A stretch of 64,000 nucleotides of DNA from UBA7916 sp036121365 (lineage in GTDB: Bacteria; Pseudomonadota; Gammaproteobacteria; Comchoanobacterales; Comchoanobacteraceae): contig JAZAFR010000011.1 of assembly GCA_036121365.1 (NCBI GenBank), positions 28,273 through 92,272 of the forward strand. Direction: 5' to 3'. Within the stretch, counting starts at the first letter, position 1, and every line of letters starts with the position of its first letter. The translations under genes and the position numbers were made by a program. This document shows, piece by piece, positions 9,034-18,407 of the stretch. Below the pieces are notes generated by a model. That model saw only the letters and a program-made list of their open reading frames with translations. It ran no database searches and was not told where the DNA came from.

Positions 9034-10583
9034 TGGACATTGGAATTATATGGTTTAAAAAAGATCTGAGGATACAGGATCACGCACCGCTGCACTTTGC
9101 ATCTCAATCAAACCTAAACCTCATCCCGCTATATATTGTTGAAACTGACTATTGGACACAACCATACGCATCTAAAAGACAGTGGCATTTCATTCACGAT
9201 AGTCTATTAGAACTCAACCTGGCACTAAAAAACCTAGGACAACCCTTAATCATTAAAGTAAGAAAAAATGCGAAAGATGCGATACAAGAAATACATAAAC
9301 AAACACCAATACAAAAAATATTCGCACATGAAGAAACAGGCAACCATTGGACTTACCAAAGAGATTTAGAAGTTCAGCACTTCTGCAAAGCACAAAAAAT
9401 TCAATTCTTAGAATATCCAACCAACGGAATCGTGAGAAAACTAAAAAACAGAGACCACTGGCAAAAAATACGACAATCTCGATTGGCAACACCACTGGTT
9501 GAGACACCTAAAAAAATAAAGCCAGTATCAAATCAAAAATCAGATACAATCCCTGATAAAAACAGTCCCTATTTCAAAGATTCCTACATGACCAATGTTC
9601 AAAAAGGAGGAAGAATAGAAGCAGAAAGAATATTAAATAGCTTTCTGGGATTCAGAGCAAAAGAATATCTATACCACATATCTAAACCTCAAAAATCTGA
9701 AACCCATTGCTCAAGATTATCACCATTTTTAGCCAATGGCGTGATCTCTCTCAAAGAGGTTTTAACAAAAACAAGCCGTCATTTAGAGAACCTAGACCCA
9801 GAAAATAAAAAAGTTGTCGCGAGAAGTCTTGCAGCATTTAAATCCAGACTTTCCTGGAGAGATCATTTTATACAAAAGCTGGAAGATCAACCTGAAATAG
9901 AATATCGATGCATGCACCCCTATTTTGAAAAAATGCGCCCAAAAGAAATTGATGAAAAAAAACTTGAAGCATGGAAAAATGGCATGACAGGATATCCTTT
10001 AATTGATGCCTGCATGCGATCTCTCAATTCACAAGGATGGGTAACATTTAGAATGAGGGCCATGCTAGTGAGTTTTGCAAGCTATCATTTGTGGCTTGAC
10101 TGGAGGGTAACAGGAAAACATCTGGCAGCCATGTTCACGGACTACGAGCCAGGCATACACTACAGTCAACTTCAAATGCAATCGGGCACAACAGGAATCA
10201 ATGCAATCAGAATGTATAACCCCATTAAACAATCCCAAGAGCACGATCCTGATGGCAAGTTCATCAAGAAATGGGTTAAAGAACTAGAAAATATACCGAC
10301 TGAGTATATTCACACGCCATGGTTATTGCCACCATTACTACAACAAGAATTGGCATTTACCTTGGATAAACATTATCCAAAACCGATAGTAGATCATGAA
10401 ACTGCAATTAAACATGCCCGATCAAAAATATCAGAAATCAGAAAGCAATTCGACTTCAGCAACACTGCTCATTCAGTATTCAAAAAACTGGGAAGTAGAA
10501 AAACAGCAGCTGGAAGAAAAAAAGCAAAACAAACAAATAAGAAAGACAAAAACCAACTGTCTCTCGATTTCGACGAAGACTGA
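9033..10583 (+). CDS. cryptochrome/photolyase-family flavoprotein
   Basis: A 516-residue protein with the photolyase antenna domain (IIWFKKDLRIQDHAPL at the N-terminus) and the FAD-binding helical domain (SRLSPFLANGVISLKE, SRLSWRDHFIQKL, TGYPLIDACMRSL). In place of the DADLANN motif of class I enzymes, including the Asn near the flavin N5, it has DYEPGIHYSQLQMQSG, and it lacks the tryptophan-rich stretch of class I. This is the group usually found next to DUF3429. It may act as a photoreceptor or an unusual repair enzyme. The C-terminal ~35 residues form a Lys-rich tail ending in an acidic patch, plausible for DNA binding. It is last in the operon. Confidence 0.85.
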   Translation: MDIGIIWFKKDLRIQDHAPLHFASQSNLNLIPLYIVETDYWTQPYASKRQWHFIHDSLLELNLALKNLGQPLIIKVRKNAKDAIQEIHKQTPIQKIFAHEETGNHWTYQRDLEVQHFCKAQKIQFLEYPTNGIVRKLKNRDHWQKIRQSRLATPLVETPKKIKPVSNQKSDTIPDKNSPYFKDSYMTNVQKGGRIEAERILNSFLGFRAKEYLYHISKPQKSETHCSRLSPFLANGVISLKEVLTKTSRHLENLDPENKKVVARSLAAFKSRLSWRDHFIQKLEDQPEIEYRCMHPYFEKMRPKEIDEKKLEAWKNGMTGYPLIDACMRSLNSQGWVTFRMRAMLVSFASYHLWLDWRVTGKHLAAMFTDYEPGIHYSQLQMQSGTTGINAIRMYNPIKQSQEHDPDGKFIKKWVKELENIPTEYIHTPWLLPPLLQQELAFTLDKHYPKPIVDHETAIKHARSKISEIRKQFDFSNTAHSVFKKLGSRKTAAGRKKAKQTNKKDKNQLSLDFDED

Positions 10584-10690
10584 CCCAAACCATCTCATCA
10601 TGTATTATGATTGACAACATCTTTGAATCATACACTTTGACAAAAAACAGCGGATAAATATACTCTGCAAGATTTCTTAGATCAAATAAT

Positions 10691-10730
10691 CAAGCAGGCT
10701 ATGTTCTTTGCTAAGAATATAGCCTGCTTG
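10691..10730. terminator. bidirectional terminator-like hairpin
   Basis: A perfect 12-base inverted repeat, CAAGCAGGCTAT at 10691-10702 and ATAGCCTGCTTG at 10719-10730, lies between the convergent photolyase-type gene and the helicase gene. The minus-strand side runs into ATTATTTGAT, so the stronger terminator is probably for the helicase transcript. The stem is long enough to stop transcription from both sides. Confidence 0.75.
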
Positions 10731-10745
10731 AAAACATATTCATAA

Positions 10746-12632
10746 TTATGAAACCGCGACAACTTCTTCAGTTTCTCTCTTGGATTTTTTATCACTCTTC
10801 ACATGAGGTTTAATATAAATAGGAGCACCTTTTTTGACATTACGCTTTGAAGAAGCCCCCCTTCTCTCACCATCTTTAAATCCGCTATCACTTCGTTTTT
10901 TTTGTGAAAAACCGCCATGATTTTTTTTCTTTAGTGAATCCGAATTTCTAAATGGTCTCTCATTTGAATTGCCACTATTAAATGTACCGTCTTTATTGCC
11001 TTTGTCATGTTTTTTAAAACTCAAGTACCTAGAGCCCTCTTTCCTATTCCCATTCTGAAATCTATCGTCACCCCCTTCTGAGAATGAATTGCCATTTCGT
11101 GATGAACGATCAAAACTATTACCGGATTGTAACTTACCCCCTCCATTACCCGCTCTAGATTTTTTTGAAAAACCTTGCTTACTGGAGTTGTCAAATCTAG
11201 ATGCTCTATCAGCATTATTTCCGCCTTGACGGCGCCTACCCTCTCCTCTCTTTGCATAATCTTTCTTATTAAACTGATCATCCCCTGAAAAACGCTGATT
11301 TGTTGAATTACCAGTTTCAGAGATTCTATTTCCAATTTGATCATCGACTCGAAGAAAGTCCTTCTTACCCACATTTCTATTTCTTGACGATCTATCCGAT
11401 ACATCCCTTTTGTGATCTTTAAACCTTGAAGACTTAGATGATGGCTGCTGTGCCCCCATTCCACCAAAACGAGTTTGAGCTGAAGGCTTTCTAGAGCGAG
11501 AATTAGACTGTGAGCGTTTTTGATTCTTGCTTCCAGAAGGCTTTGCATTTGGGTTTAATAAAATGCTAATTGCTTGCCATCTCTTCCTATCCACAGGGGA
11601 AACAAGATTCATAGCAAAACCTGATGCACCATTTCTACCTGTCCTTCCAATTCTATGAATATAATCTTCTGGACATTGAGGCAAATCAAAATTAACAACG
11701 TGCTCAATATGAGGAATATCCAAACCACGAGCCGCGACATCTGTAGCAACAAGCACTCTGAACTTTTCTTTACGAAAAGACTCAATTACCTTAGTACGAC
11801 GACTTTGTCTCAAATCTCCATGTATGGCATCACTTCTATGACCCTCTTTAGTCAGCCTTTTAGCCATTCTTTCAGTTGAAAATTTGGTTTTCATAAATAT
11901 AATGACACTACCCTGACGCTTCTCAAGTGATTCAAGCAACTTATCATATTTGTCCTTTTCTGCAATCATTACTGTATCTTGGGTAATTTCCTTAGCAGGC
12001 ATAAACGTTTGATCCATAGTAACGTTAACAGGGTCTCGCAGATATCGATTGGATATTCTCTTAATTTCTTCAGGAAAAGTTGCTGAAAACATCAAAGTTT
12101 GTCTCGAATCACACGCCTGCTCAAGAATGGCATCTATTTGCACACTAAAGCCCATATCCAACATACGATCAGTTTCATCAAGCACTACAAAATCACACCG
12201 CTTTAAATCTAAACTGCCTCGTCTTAGGTGATCATTGATACGACCTGGAGTCCCCACTATGACTTTTGGTGAAACTTTGAGCTGCTTCAGTTGCTTAAAC
12301 ATTGAATCACCACCAATTAAAAGGGCAACCTTCAAAAAAAGCCCTTCTTTGAGCAGCGCTTGAATTTGAGTCATGACTTGCTGAGCAAGCTCTCGAGTTG
12401 GGGTAATCACCAATGCTTTGCTGACTTTATTATCAGCCTTCAGTAAATGCGTTAACATCGGCAACAAAAATGCAAGTGTTTTACCACTCCCCGTTTGTGC
12501 AGATCCAACAACATCCTTGCCCTCTAAGGCAACAGGTATCGCCTTACCCTGTATCGGGGTCGGCTGGACTAATTTAAGTTTATCTAACCCGTTTTTGAGG
12601 ACAACAGGCATGTCCATAGATTCAAAAGTCAT
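10746..12632 (-). CDS. DEAD-box RNA helicase (RhlE-like) with low-complexity tail
   Basis: A 628-residue ATP-dependent RNA helicase. The Q motif (TPIQ, residues 25-28), motif I (AQTGSGKT, 45-52), Ia (PTRELAQQ), Ib (GTPGR), III (SAT, 183-185) and VI (HRIGRTGR) are all present. Motif II reads DETD (152-155), not DEAD. The core ends near residue 355 and is followed by about 270 residues rich in Ser, Arg, Asn, Gly and Lys with repeated RFxN/GNS units, typical of disordered RNA-binding tails. It probably remodels structured RNA or ribosomal precursors, especially in the cold; the cold shock gene just upstream in the same orientation fits that. The start has AGGATTG upstream. Confidence 0.9.
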   Translation of the reverse strand: MTFESMDMPVVLKNGLDKLKLVQPTPIQGKAIPVALEGKDVVGSAQTGSGKTLAFLLPMLTHLLKADNKVSKALVITPTRELAQQVMTQIQALLKEGLFLKVALLIGGDSMFKQLKQLKVSPKVIVGTPGRINDHLRRGSLDLKRCDFVVLDETDRMLDMGFSVQIDAILEQACDSRQTLMFSATFPEEIKRISNRYLRDPVNVTMDQTFMPAKEITQDTVMIAEKDKYDKLLESLEKRQGSVIIFMKTKFSTERMAKRLTKEGHRSDAIHGDLRQSRRTKVIESFRKEKFRVLVATDVAARGLDIPHIEHVVNFDLPQCPEDYIHRIGRTGRNGASGFAMNLVSPVDRKRWQAISILLNPNAKPSGSKNQKRSQSNSRSRKPSAQTRFGGMGAQQPSSKSSRFKDHKRDVSDRSSRNRNVGKKDFLRVDDQIGNRISETGNSTNQRFSGDDQFNKKDYAKRGEGRRRQGGNNADRASRFDNSSKQGFSKKSRAGNGGGKLQSGNSFDRSSRNGNSFSEGGDDRFQNGNRKEGSRYLSFKKHDKGNKDGTFNSGNSNERPFRNSDSLKKKNHGGFSQKKRSDSGFKDGERRGASSKRNVKKGAPIYIKPHVKSDKKSKRETEEVVAVS

Positions 12633-12719
12633 AATTTTACAATCCTAAATATTTAATTTACTAATTAAAACATTGCAAACACTTTAAGAAATCTAGTAAC
12701 ACCCCAAGTGTCTTTAATA

Positions 12720-12941
12720 TTATTCTTCTGGTTGAGAGTCAATCAATGACAAATTCACCGCTGAAGCACGTCCGTCTTTGGTGAAAAGCTCAAAACTGAT
12801 CTTTTGGTCTTCTTTCAGGTATTTCAACCCAGCCTCTTCCAATGCTGACATGTGTACAAACACGTCATCTGAACCATCGTCAGGGGCAATAAAGCCAAAT
12901 CTTTTCTTTGTGTTAAACCATTTTACTATTCCAGTTGCCAT
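12720..12941 (-). CDS. cold shock protein (CspA family)
   Basis: A 73-residue single OB-fold protein. RNP1 (KRFGFIAP) and RNP2 (DVFVHMSAL) are intact and the N-terminus is MATGIVKWFN. I chose the ATG at 12941 because TTGGAGCG lies just upstream; the longer frame adds eight unlikely residues. Csp proteins bind single-stranded nucleic acids and melt RNA structure, acting as antiterminators and translation helpers. It lies about 90 bases upstream of the helicase gene on the same strand, so the two may form a cold or RNA-remodelling unit. Regulation through the 5' leader is common in this family but was not shown here. Confidence 0.93.
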   Translation of the reverse strand: MATGIVKWFNTKKRFGFIAPDDGSDDVFVHMSALEEAGLKYLKEDQKISFELFTKDGRASAVNLSLIDSQPEE

Positions 12942-13247
12942 AATCGCTCCAATAATTAATAACAAGCTTCGTTAAAACAAAGCCTCTGTTCATTTCTTAA
13001 CCACACCGCAACTTCAGAACATCCACAAACAACGCAACTAAAAAGATCAACTCATGAATTATACCTGATAACAACCAAAAGTCAAGAAAAACAACCGCAA
13101 AACTTTTTGGCATACATTATTTACCACAAAGCACCCTGCACAAATATCAGCAAAGCCACATATCAGAAATATGATATCTATTATCATCTTTGTATCAGTT
13201 TTCTAACAATGCTAAAATAAAATACCTATCCAAATTCAAGCAAACAT
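12942..13247. promoter_or_regulatory. divergent control region of csp and tag
   Basis: About 300 bases between divergently transcribed csp and tag. It holds a 17-base palindrome with ATGATA at 13171-13176 and TATCAT at 13182-13187. The half sites loosely recall a Fur box but the match is partial. A TAAAAT hexamer near 13211 may be the tag -10 element. The long csp leader seen in the family would also fall here. Confidence 0.35.
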
Positions 13248-13898
13248 ATGACCACATCCAATTGCAAATGGCACCATGAAACCAAACTACTAACAGACTA
13301 CCACAATACTGAATGGGGCTACCCTTGCACCAATGACCAAGAGTTATTTCAAAAAATATCACTAGAGACCATGCAAGCAGGATTAAGTTGGCGAACCATT
13401 TTAGAAAAAAAACATGATATCTGCCAATGCTTTAAAAACTTCAACCTTAAAGAAGTGGCTTCTTTCAATACAGACACCATAGAAAAAATACTATCAAACC
13501 CCAAAGTCATCCGCAACCGAAAAAAAATACATGCCATTATCCACAATGCCAACATCGCCATACAAATACAAAAACAACATGGATCATTTAGCCAGTTCAT
13601 TTGGAACCATAAGCCAAAAAAACAAAACACACCCTTCTCCTCTCCTCCCAAAGAAGCCATACAGCTCACACGATCACTCAAACAATACGAATGGAAGTTC
13701 ATAGGAGAAACAACTTGCTATGCCTTCATGCAAGCTGCTGGAATCATCAACGACCATGACCTCACATGCCCAATACGTACAACCATTGAACAAAAACTAA
13801 AAAACCTTTTATTAACACCAAATAAACGCATTCCACCTGAAGATAAAAACCAACATGACTCAAGAGACAAGAACCGACCTAAACCAATCCAAAACTAA
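13248..13898 (+). CDS. tag: DNA-3-methyladenine glycosylase I
   Basis: A 216-residue base-excision repair enzyme that removes 3-methyladenine from alkylated DNA. The family signature is clear: Cys6 and His19 at the N-terminus with EWGYPC, then LETMQAGLSWRTIL containing the catalytic-site Glu and the base-pocket tryptophan, NPKVIRNRKKI, FIGETTCYAFMQAAG, and a C-terminal H-x3-C pair in NDHDLTCP that completes the zinc snap with Cys6 and His19. The last ~25 residues form a polar tail not needed in other Tag proteins. It stands alone and is convergent with a tiny minus-strand frame. Very secure. Confidence 0.95.
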   Translation: MTTSNCKWHHETKLLTDYHNTEWGYPCTNDQELFQKISLETMQAGLSWRTILEKKHDICQCFKNFNLKEVASFNTDTIEKILSNPKVIRNRKKIHAIIHNANIAIQIQKQHGSFSQFIWNHKPKKQNTPFSSPPKEAIQLTRSLKQYEWKFIGETTCYAFMQAAGIINDHDLTCPIRTTIEQKLKNLLLTPNKRIPPEDKNQHDSRDKNRPKPIQN

Positions 13899-14351
13899 CA
13901 TCATGGCAAAAGAACCCCAAACAGTTTACGAACTCCTGAATACAATCGATAGCCCCATCGACAGCATATATTTGCACGCATTTTACAAAAATCCATACTA
14001 GATCTCTGCTTTACAATCTCGTAATATTCACGATCCAATCTCAGGTAATATTCATATGTAATCCCTTCAGAAGCTGGATCTATATTATAAATAGACATCA
14101 ATTCCCCATCTACCATATTCAAAAATCAGCCATCATTATTAGTAAAATTTTTATCAATAGATGTATTTTCAATATTATTATTCACCAAATGAATTTTGAC
14201 ATCATATTCCGATTTGAGCTTTTTGTGATCATTTCATCAATTTGTGACCATGTATACTTAACAGATCTTCTAGAAATACCAATCAACATTACTGACAACT
14301 CTCAAAAGACTTTTTTCACCAAATAAAATCAACACCACATCTAATCAAATT
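13899..14351. other. gap with doubtful small frames and a possible gene remnant
   Basis: Between tag and the TauE/SafE gene. A 73-codon minus-strand frame at 13901-14122 has no recognisable features and a doubtful start. Next to it, 14126-14289 (minus) reads as two overlapping frames that would join into a ~55-residue hydrophilic peptide if one base were restored: MLIGISRRSVKYTWSQIDE, then KLKSEYDVKIHLVNNN. This may be the end of a decayed gene. Neither is supported enough to call a gene. Confidence 0.3.
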
Positions 14352-15167
14352 TTAATAGGTCATCCATTGGAAAAACACAATCAACATAATCAAGAAAAAC
14401 AACAGCATATCAAGAAAGTTAATGCTTAAATTTGAGTTTGCCCACGCTCCTACCTGTGTAAAAAATGGAGACACTAAAACCGAGAAGAATATCATAGGTA
14501 AATAGATATTTGCATATATGACAGGGTATTGGGTATATGTATCGGGAAAAAATATCGTAACTATCAAACTACAAAAGGAAAGCAACAAAGAGTAAAAACT
14601 TGAAATAGAAACAGCAGCATGCTTATCCCCATAAATCGAAAGCATTAAAGGAAACATAACGAGACCTCCCCCTATCCCACACAATACACAAATAACACCA
14701 ACGGGGATGAGCAGCATTGGATAATAACACCTTTGAAAAACCATCCCCTGAAATAAGGAACTAGAGGCCATTACACGGCTCAAAATTCTTAAAATGATTA
14801 CAAAAAGTAAAAAACATGGAAACAAAACATGCAAAAAGTCATCGCTTGCCATCTTAGCTACAAAAGACCCAATAACACCAGCAACTAAACTTGAAACCAT
14901 TATCCAAGGCAAATCAGGTCGCAGCTTTGATAAAATCGGTATTCTTCTATATGAGGATACGCCGTTGACAATACAAATATTACACAAGGACGTTGTCGTA
15001 GCAACCGCCATTGTGTTGGGGATAGAATCATAAAAATACATGAACATAAAATTTAAAACTGGAACAACAAAAAAACCTCCTCCGATCCCAAAAACGCCCG
15101 ACACAACACCACAAAGGGCGCAAACAGTGAGAAGCAAAGACAGCCACAATATTGTTTCAAAAACCAT
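14352..15167 (-). CDS. TSUP-family permease (TauE/SafE)
   Basis: A 271-residue membrane protein with about eight helices arranged as two halves. Each half carries the family glycine motif: GVFGIGGGFFVVPVL in the first and LCGIGGGLVMFPLML in the second. TauE/SafE permeases move sulfite, sulfonates or other small organic anions, usually outward. AVATTTSLCNICIVNGVSSY matches the first-half loop of the family. GGAAATGA precedes the start. No sulfur-metabolism genes sit beside it, so the substrate is unknown. It is divergent from the carotenoid operon across an 800-base gap. Confidence 0.88.
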   Translation of the reverse strand: MVFETILWLSLLLTVCALCGVVSGVFGIGGGFFVVPVLNFMFMYFYDSIPNTMAVATTTSLCNICIVNGVSSYRRIPILSKLRPDLPWIMVSSLVAGVIGSFVAKMASDDFLHVLFPCFLLFVIILRILSRVMASSSLFQGMVFQRCYYPMLLIPVGVICVLCGIGGGLVMFPLMLSIYGDKHAAVSISSFYSLLLSFCSLIVTIFFPDTYTQYPVIYANIYLPMIFFSVLVSPFFTQVGAWANSNLSINFLDMLLFFLIMLIVFFQWMTY

Positions 15168-15966
15168 TTCATTTCCAACAAATTTTAATCCTCATTTTAC
15201 ATTAAAAAGTTCTAACCACGCAATAGTAACACAAAAAATAAAAATCAACTCGATCGAAAACTAAAAAATAATAGCCACTTGAATAACTTTAGGACTTTGC
15301 AACATTTGGACTTTTTACATCTGAATCACAATAGGTATCACCCCAGTCTTCATACCCTCTACTGAAACAAGTCTTCTATATCGGAACAACTTTATCCAGA
15401 AGATCTTCTTACCTGTGATCATCGTAAGTCATGATATTTTAGGACAGAATGCAAAAAAAAACAGGCCTCACAAGACCACAAGAGAATCAAAATAATCTCG
15501 GATAAATTTCAAAACGGAATAGAAAAAAATAATGAAGAATTGCAAATACTCAGGAAACTCATAAAACAAGAAAACCCAAACAACAACCAGAAGAAAATTA
15601 AACTTCATGAACGGTACTTTACTTTCATTTTAATTCCTACTGATATCATCTGAATCATGTGTAGATTTAACTCGAAAACCATGACTTCATACAGATGGAA
15701 CTTATTCAAAAAGACATCATCAATGTTGCATCACTCAATGAGCATGATTCATTTTGATACATCTCCATCAACAAAAACATCTCATATCATAATATTTCAA
15801 CCAGAGTCACGGTAATCTTACAAGTTTCACTCATACTCTTTAATTGAATAATTATCAGAAAATATCATTTAAATAACACTAGAGTAGACATAGCACTACA
15901 AAACTAACTTTACATACAAATGCAATTATTGTTAGTATAATATTAATAACCATTAGGATAAACCCA
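15168..15966. other. long intergenic region before the carotenoid operon
   Basis: About 800 bases without a supportable gene. A 70-codon open frame on the plus strand (about 15440-15656, no ATG) encodes a Lys/Asn-rich peptide and is probably chance or a relic. The last 70 bases hold the crtI control region, described separately. I searched for a MerR-type light regulator and an opsin here and found neither. Confidence 0.45.
15903..15941 (+). promoter_or_regulatory. crt operon promoter with flanking dyad
   Basis: TATAAT lies at 15936-15941 and a TTTACA hexamer at 15909-15914, an unusually long 21-base spacing. An inverted repeat ACTAAC (15903-15908) and GTTAGT (15931-15936) brackets this region and touches both hexamers. 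Overlong spacers with a dyad between the hexamers are a mark of MerR-family control, and LitR/CarH-type MerR proteins govern light-induced carotenoid genes in other bacteria. That link is inference here. Confidence 0.4.
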
Positions 15967-17475
15967 TTGACTACGCAAAAGAAACTAATTGTCATCGGAG
16001 GCGGTTTTGGAGGAATTGCATCTGCACTAAGAGCCAGAAAACTGGGCTATGATGTGACAATATTCGACAAAGCATCTAAGCTTGGCGGCAAAGCACAGGT
16101 CTACACACATGGAGAATTCAAACACGATGCAGGACCAACTGTCATCACTGCACCTTTTTTAATTGACGAGCTTTTTGAACTTTTCAATAAAAAAAGAGAA
16201 GATTATATACAATTTATTCGATTGACAACTTGGTACCAATTTCGATTTTCTGACAACACTTTGTTCAATTATGGAGGAAGCATCAACGACACACTTGAAG
16301 AAATCAACAAAATCTCACCCAATGATAAAAAAGGATATCTATCCCTCCTAGAAGCCTCAAAAAAAATTTACAACATTGGCTTTGAAAAACTTGCCACAAA
16401 ACCATTTCACAAAATATCAACCTTGCTCAAATTCACACCCAGTATGATCAAACTCAAAAGCTATCAAAGCGTTTGGTCACTGGTTTGCTCACATCTGAAA
16501 TCTGACAAGCTAAGACAAGCTTTCTCCATTCAACCCTTATTGGTTGGAGGAAACCCTTTTGACACCACAAGTATTTATAATCTAATTCATTTCCTAGAAC
16601 GCAAAGACGGCATATACTTTGCAAAAGGCGGTACGGGAAACCTCATCAATGCGCTCACAAAGTTAATGGATGAACAACAAATCAAAATCAAGTTAAAACA
16701 AAACATCACTGCCATCAACTTAGACAGAAGAAGCAGACGGGTTATGGGCGTCACCACATCAGATAATGAATTTCACCCTTGCAATTATATCATCTCAAAT
16801 ACAGACCCTCATTATCTTTATAAACACCTGCTACCAAAAACAGCTATCAACCTCTCTGCAAAAATAAAAAATAGATTTACAAAAAAATCGATGGGACTTT
16901 TTATATTGTTTTTTGGAACAAAAAAGCAATACCCGAATATAAAACACCACACAATCTCACTGAGTCCGCGATATAAAACCTTACTAAAAGATATTTTCGA
17001 TCATAAAATAGTACCAGATGATTTCTCATTGTATTTGCATAGACCAACCGCTACAGATGACTCATTTGCGCCAAAGGGATGCGATAGCTTTTATGCTTTG
17101 GTCCCCGTTGCAAACCTGCAGGGAGGCCAAAACTGGGATATACTCGGCCCTCAATTCCAAAAGAGGGTACTGGATAATTTAGAAAAAACACTGTTACCTG
17201 ACCTGAACAAACACCTAGATCACGTCTTTTATAAAAGCCCAAAAGATTTCCAGCATGAACATCTAAATGTGGATGGTGAGGCTTTTTCCATAGCGCCCTT
17301 ATTTTATCAATCGGCATGGTTTAGATATCACAATCAAGCTGAAGGCGTCAAAAATCTTTTTCTCGTTGGCGCAGGGACACATCCAGGAGCGGGTTTACCG
17401 GGCGTACTAAGCTCTGCCAAAGTCGCAATAAAACTTTTGTCAAAAGCAGAATCCCAAACCAGAGTAACCACATGA
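15967..17475 (+). CDS. crtI: phytoene desaturase
   Basis: A 502-residue FAD-dependent desaturase that converts phytoene to lycopene through four dehydrogenations. The start is TTG at 15967 with AGGA eight bases upstream. The N-terminal Rossmann motif (VIGGGFGGIASALRARKLG) is followed by LGGKAQVY and FKHDAGPTVITAP, and the C-terminus has the FAD-closing block LFLVGAGTHPGAGLPGVLSSAK typical of CrtI. Length is normal. Its stop overlaps the crtB start (ATGA), so the two are translationally coupled. It opens the crtI-crtB-crtY-blh operon. The membrane surface is the likely site of action. Confidence 0.95.
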   Translation: MTTQKKLIVIGGGFGGIASALRARKLGYDVTIFDKASKLGGKAQVYTHGEFKHDAGPTVITAPFLIDELFELFNKKREDYIQFIRLTTWYQFRFSDNTLFNYGGSINDTLEEINKISPNDKKGYLSLLEASKKIYNIGFEKLATKPFHKISTLLKFTPSMIKLKSYQSVWSLVCSHLKSDKLRQAFSIQPLLVGGNPFDTTSIYNLIHFLERKDGIYFAKGGTGNLINALTKLMDEQQIKIKLKQNITAINLDRRSRRVMGVTTSDNEFHPCNYIISNTDPHYLYKHLLPKTAINLSAKIKNRFTKKSMGLFILFFGTKKQYPNIKHHTISLSPRYKTLLKDIFDHKIVPDDFSLYLHRPTATDDSFAPKGCDSFYALVPVANLQGGQNWDILGPQFQKRVLDNLEKTLLPDLNKHLDHVFYKSPKDFQHEHLNVDGEAFSIAPLFYQSAWFRYHNQAEGVKNLFLVGAGTHPGAGLPGVLSSAKVAIKLLSKAESQTRVTT

Positions 17476-18407
17476 AAACACAGCCTTCAAAATATTTACT
17501 GCCCACATTAAAACGCCTAACTCCTGGCAATTATAAAATTAAAAAGCATGCAAAAAGTTTTTACCTAGCGCAACTTTTTCTGAAAAATAAAGATTGTGAA
17601 AAAATCAAGGATCTTTATGAACTTTGTCGACTGATTGACGACACTGCTGATAATCCAGATCTTTCAAATACACACGCACTAAAAAAACTACAACAGTTTG
17701 AATCTATTATACAAGAGAAATCAAAAAATAATATAATCTCAATCACCAATCACTTGAATGTAGAAACAGACACCCTGCTCAAACTCATCGAAGGCATGAA
17801 AAGCGATAGAGAACACAAACAACCAAAATGCATGAGAGAGCTCATCAAATATTGCTACCAAGCTGCTGGAACCGTTGGCCTGATGATGTGTGACGCAATG
17901 AAAATTCAAGAACAAAACGCAAAACACCACGCAATCTGTCTTGGCATTGCCATGCAAATAACCAACATAACAAGAGACATATGGGAAGATTCGATCAACC
18001 AAAGAGTCTACCTTCCAAAAAGTATAGTTGGCAATATAGAGCCTCAAGACATCATACAAAATAAAGTCAAAAGCGAAGTGATAAAAAACTCAGCCAAGCG
18101 TCTTCTAGAAACCGCTGAACTTTTCTATCAAGAAGGCAATAGAGGGCTAAGATATATCCCCAAAGAAAATAGATTTTCCATTTATTTGGCATCAGAACTG
18201 TACAGAAACATTGGACAAAAAATAACTCAAAACAACTATGCCTACGAGAATATCAGAGCGTCCTGCTCAACAACAGACAAACTCGTCATCATAATAAGAT
18301 GTCTAAAAAATTATTACAAAAACCCCGAGTCACCATCAATAACAAAGTCAACTATAGAAGAGCATGCCTATGTGACCTTCAAAAACTCAATGGAATCTTT
18401 GGCATGA
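17472..18407 (+). CDS. crtB: phytoene synthase
   Basis: A 311-residue squalene/phytoene synthase family enzyme that condenses two geranylgeranyl diphosphates to phytoene. Both Asp-rich Mg-diphosphate motifs are present: RLIDDTADN in the first third and NITRDIWED in the middle, followed by QRVYLPK. The N-terminal KSFYLAQLFL helix also fits. It overlaps crtI by four bases and crtY by four bases (ATGA at 18404-18407). The precursor-making gene crtE is not in the window, so GGPP must come from a gene elsewhere or from a broad prenyl synthase. Confidence 0.95.
   Translation: MKTQPSKYLLPTLKRLTPGNYKIKKHAKSFYLAQLFLKNKDCEKIKDLYELCRLIDDTADNPDLSNTHALKKLQQFESIIQEKSKNNIISITNHLNVETDTLLKLIEGMKSDREHKQPKCMRELIKYCYQAAGTVGLMMCDAMKIQEQNAKHHAICLGIAMQITNITRDIWEDSINQRVYLPKSIVGNIEPQDIIQNKVKSEVIKNSAKRLLETAELFYQEGNRGLRYIPKENRFSIYLASELYRNIGQKITQNNYAYENIRASCSTTDKLVIIIRCLKNYYKNPESPSITKSTIEEHAYVTFKNSMESLA

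Noticed and set aside
11021..11548. 175-codon frame inside the helicase gene
   Set aside because: A shifted frame of the low-complexity tail; the helicase frame is certain.
13171..13187. Fur box in the csp-tag gap
   Set aside because: The palindrome matches only part of the 19-base consensus and neither neighbour is an iron gene.
13901..14122. 73-codon minus-strand frame after tag
   Set aside because: No recognisable family, start context or conservation signal by eye; kept only as part of the gap description.
14352..15167. Membrane gene beside the crt operon as a possible opsin
   Set aside because: It has the two GIGGG motifs of TauE/SafE permeases and no retinal-binding Lys pattern.
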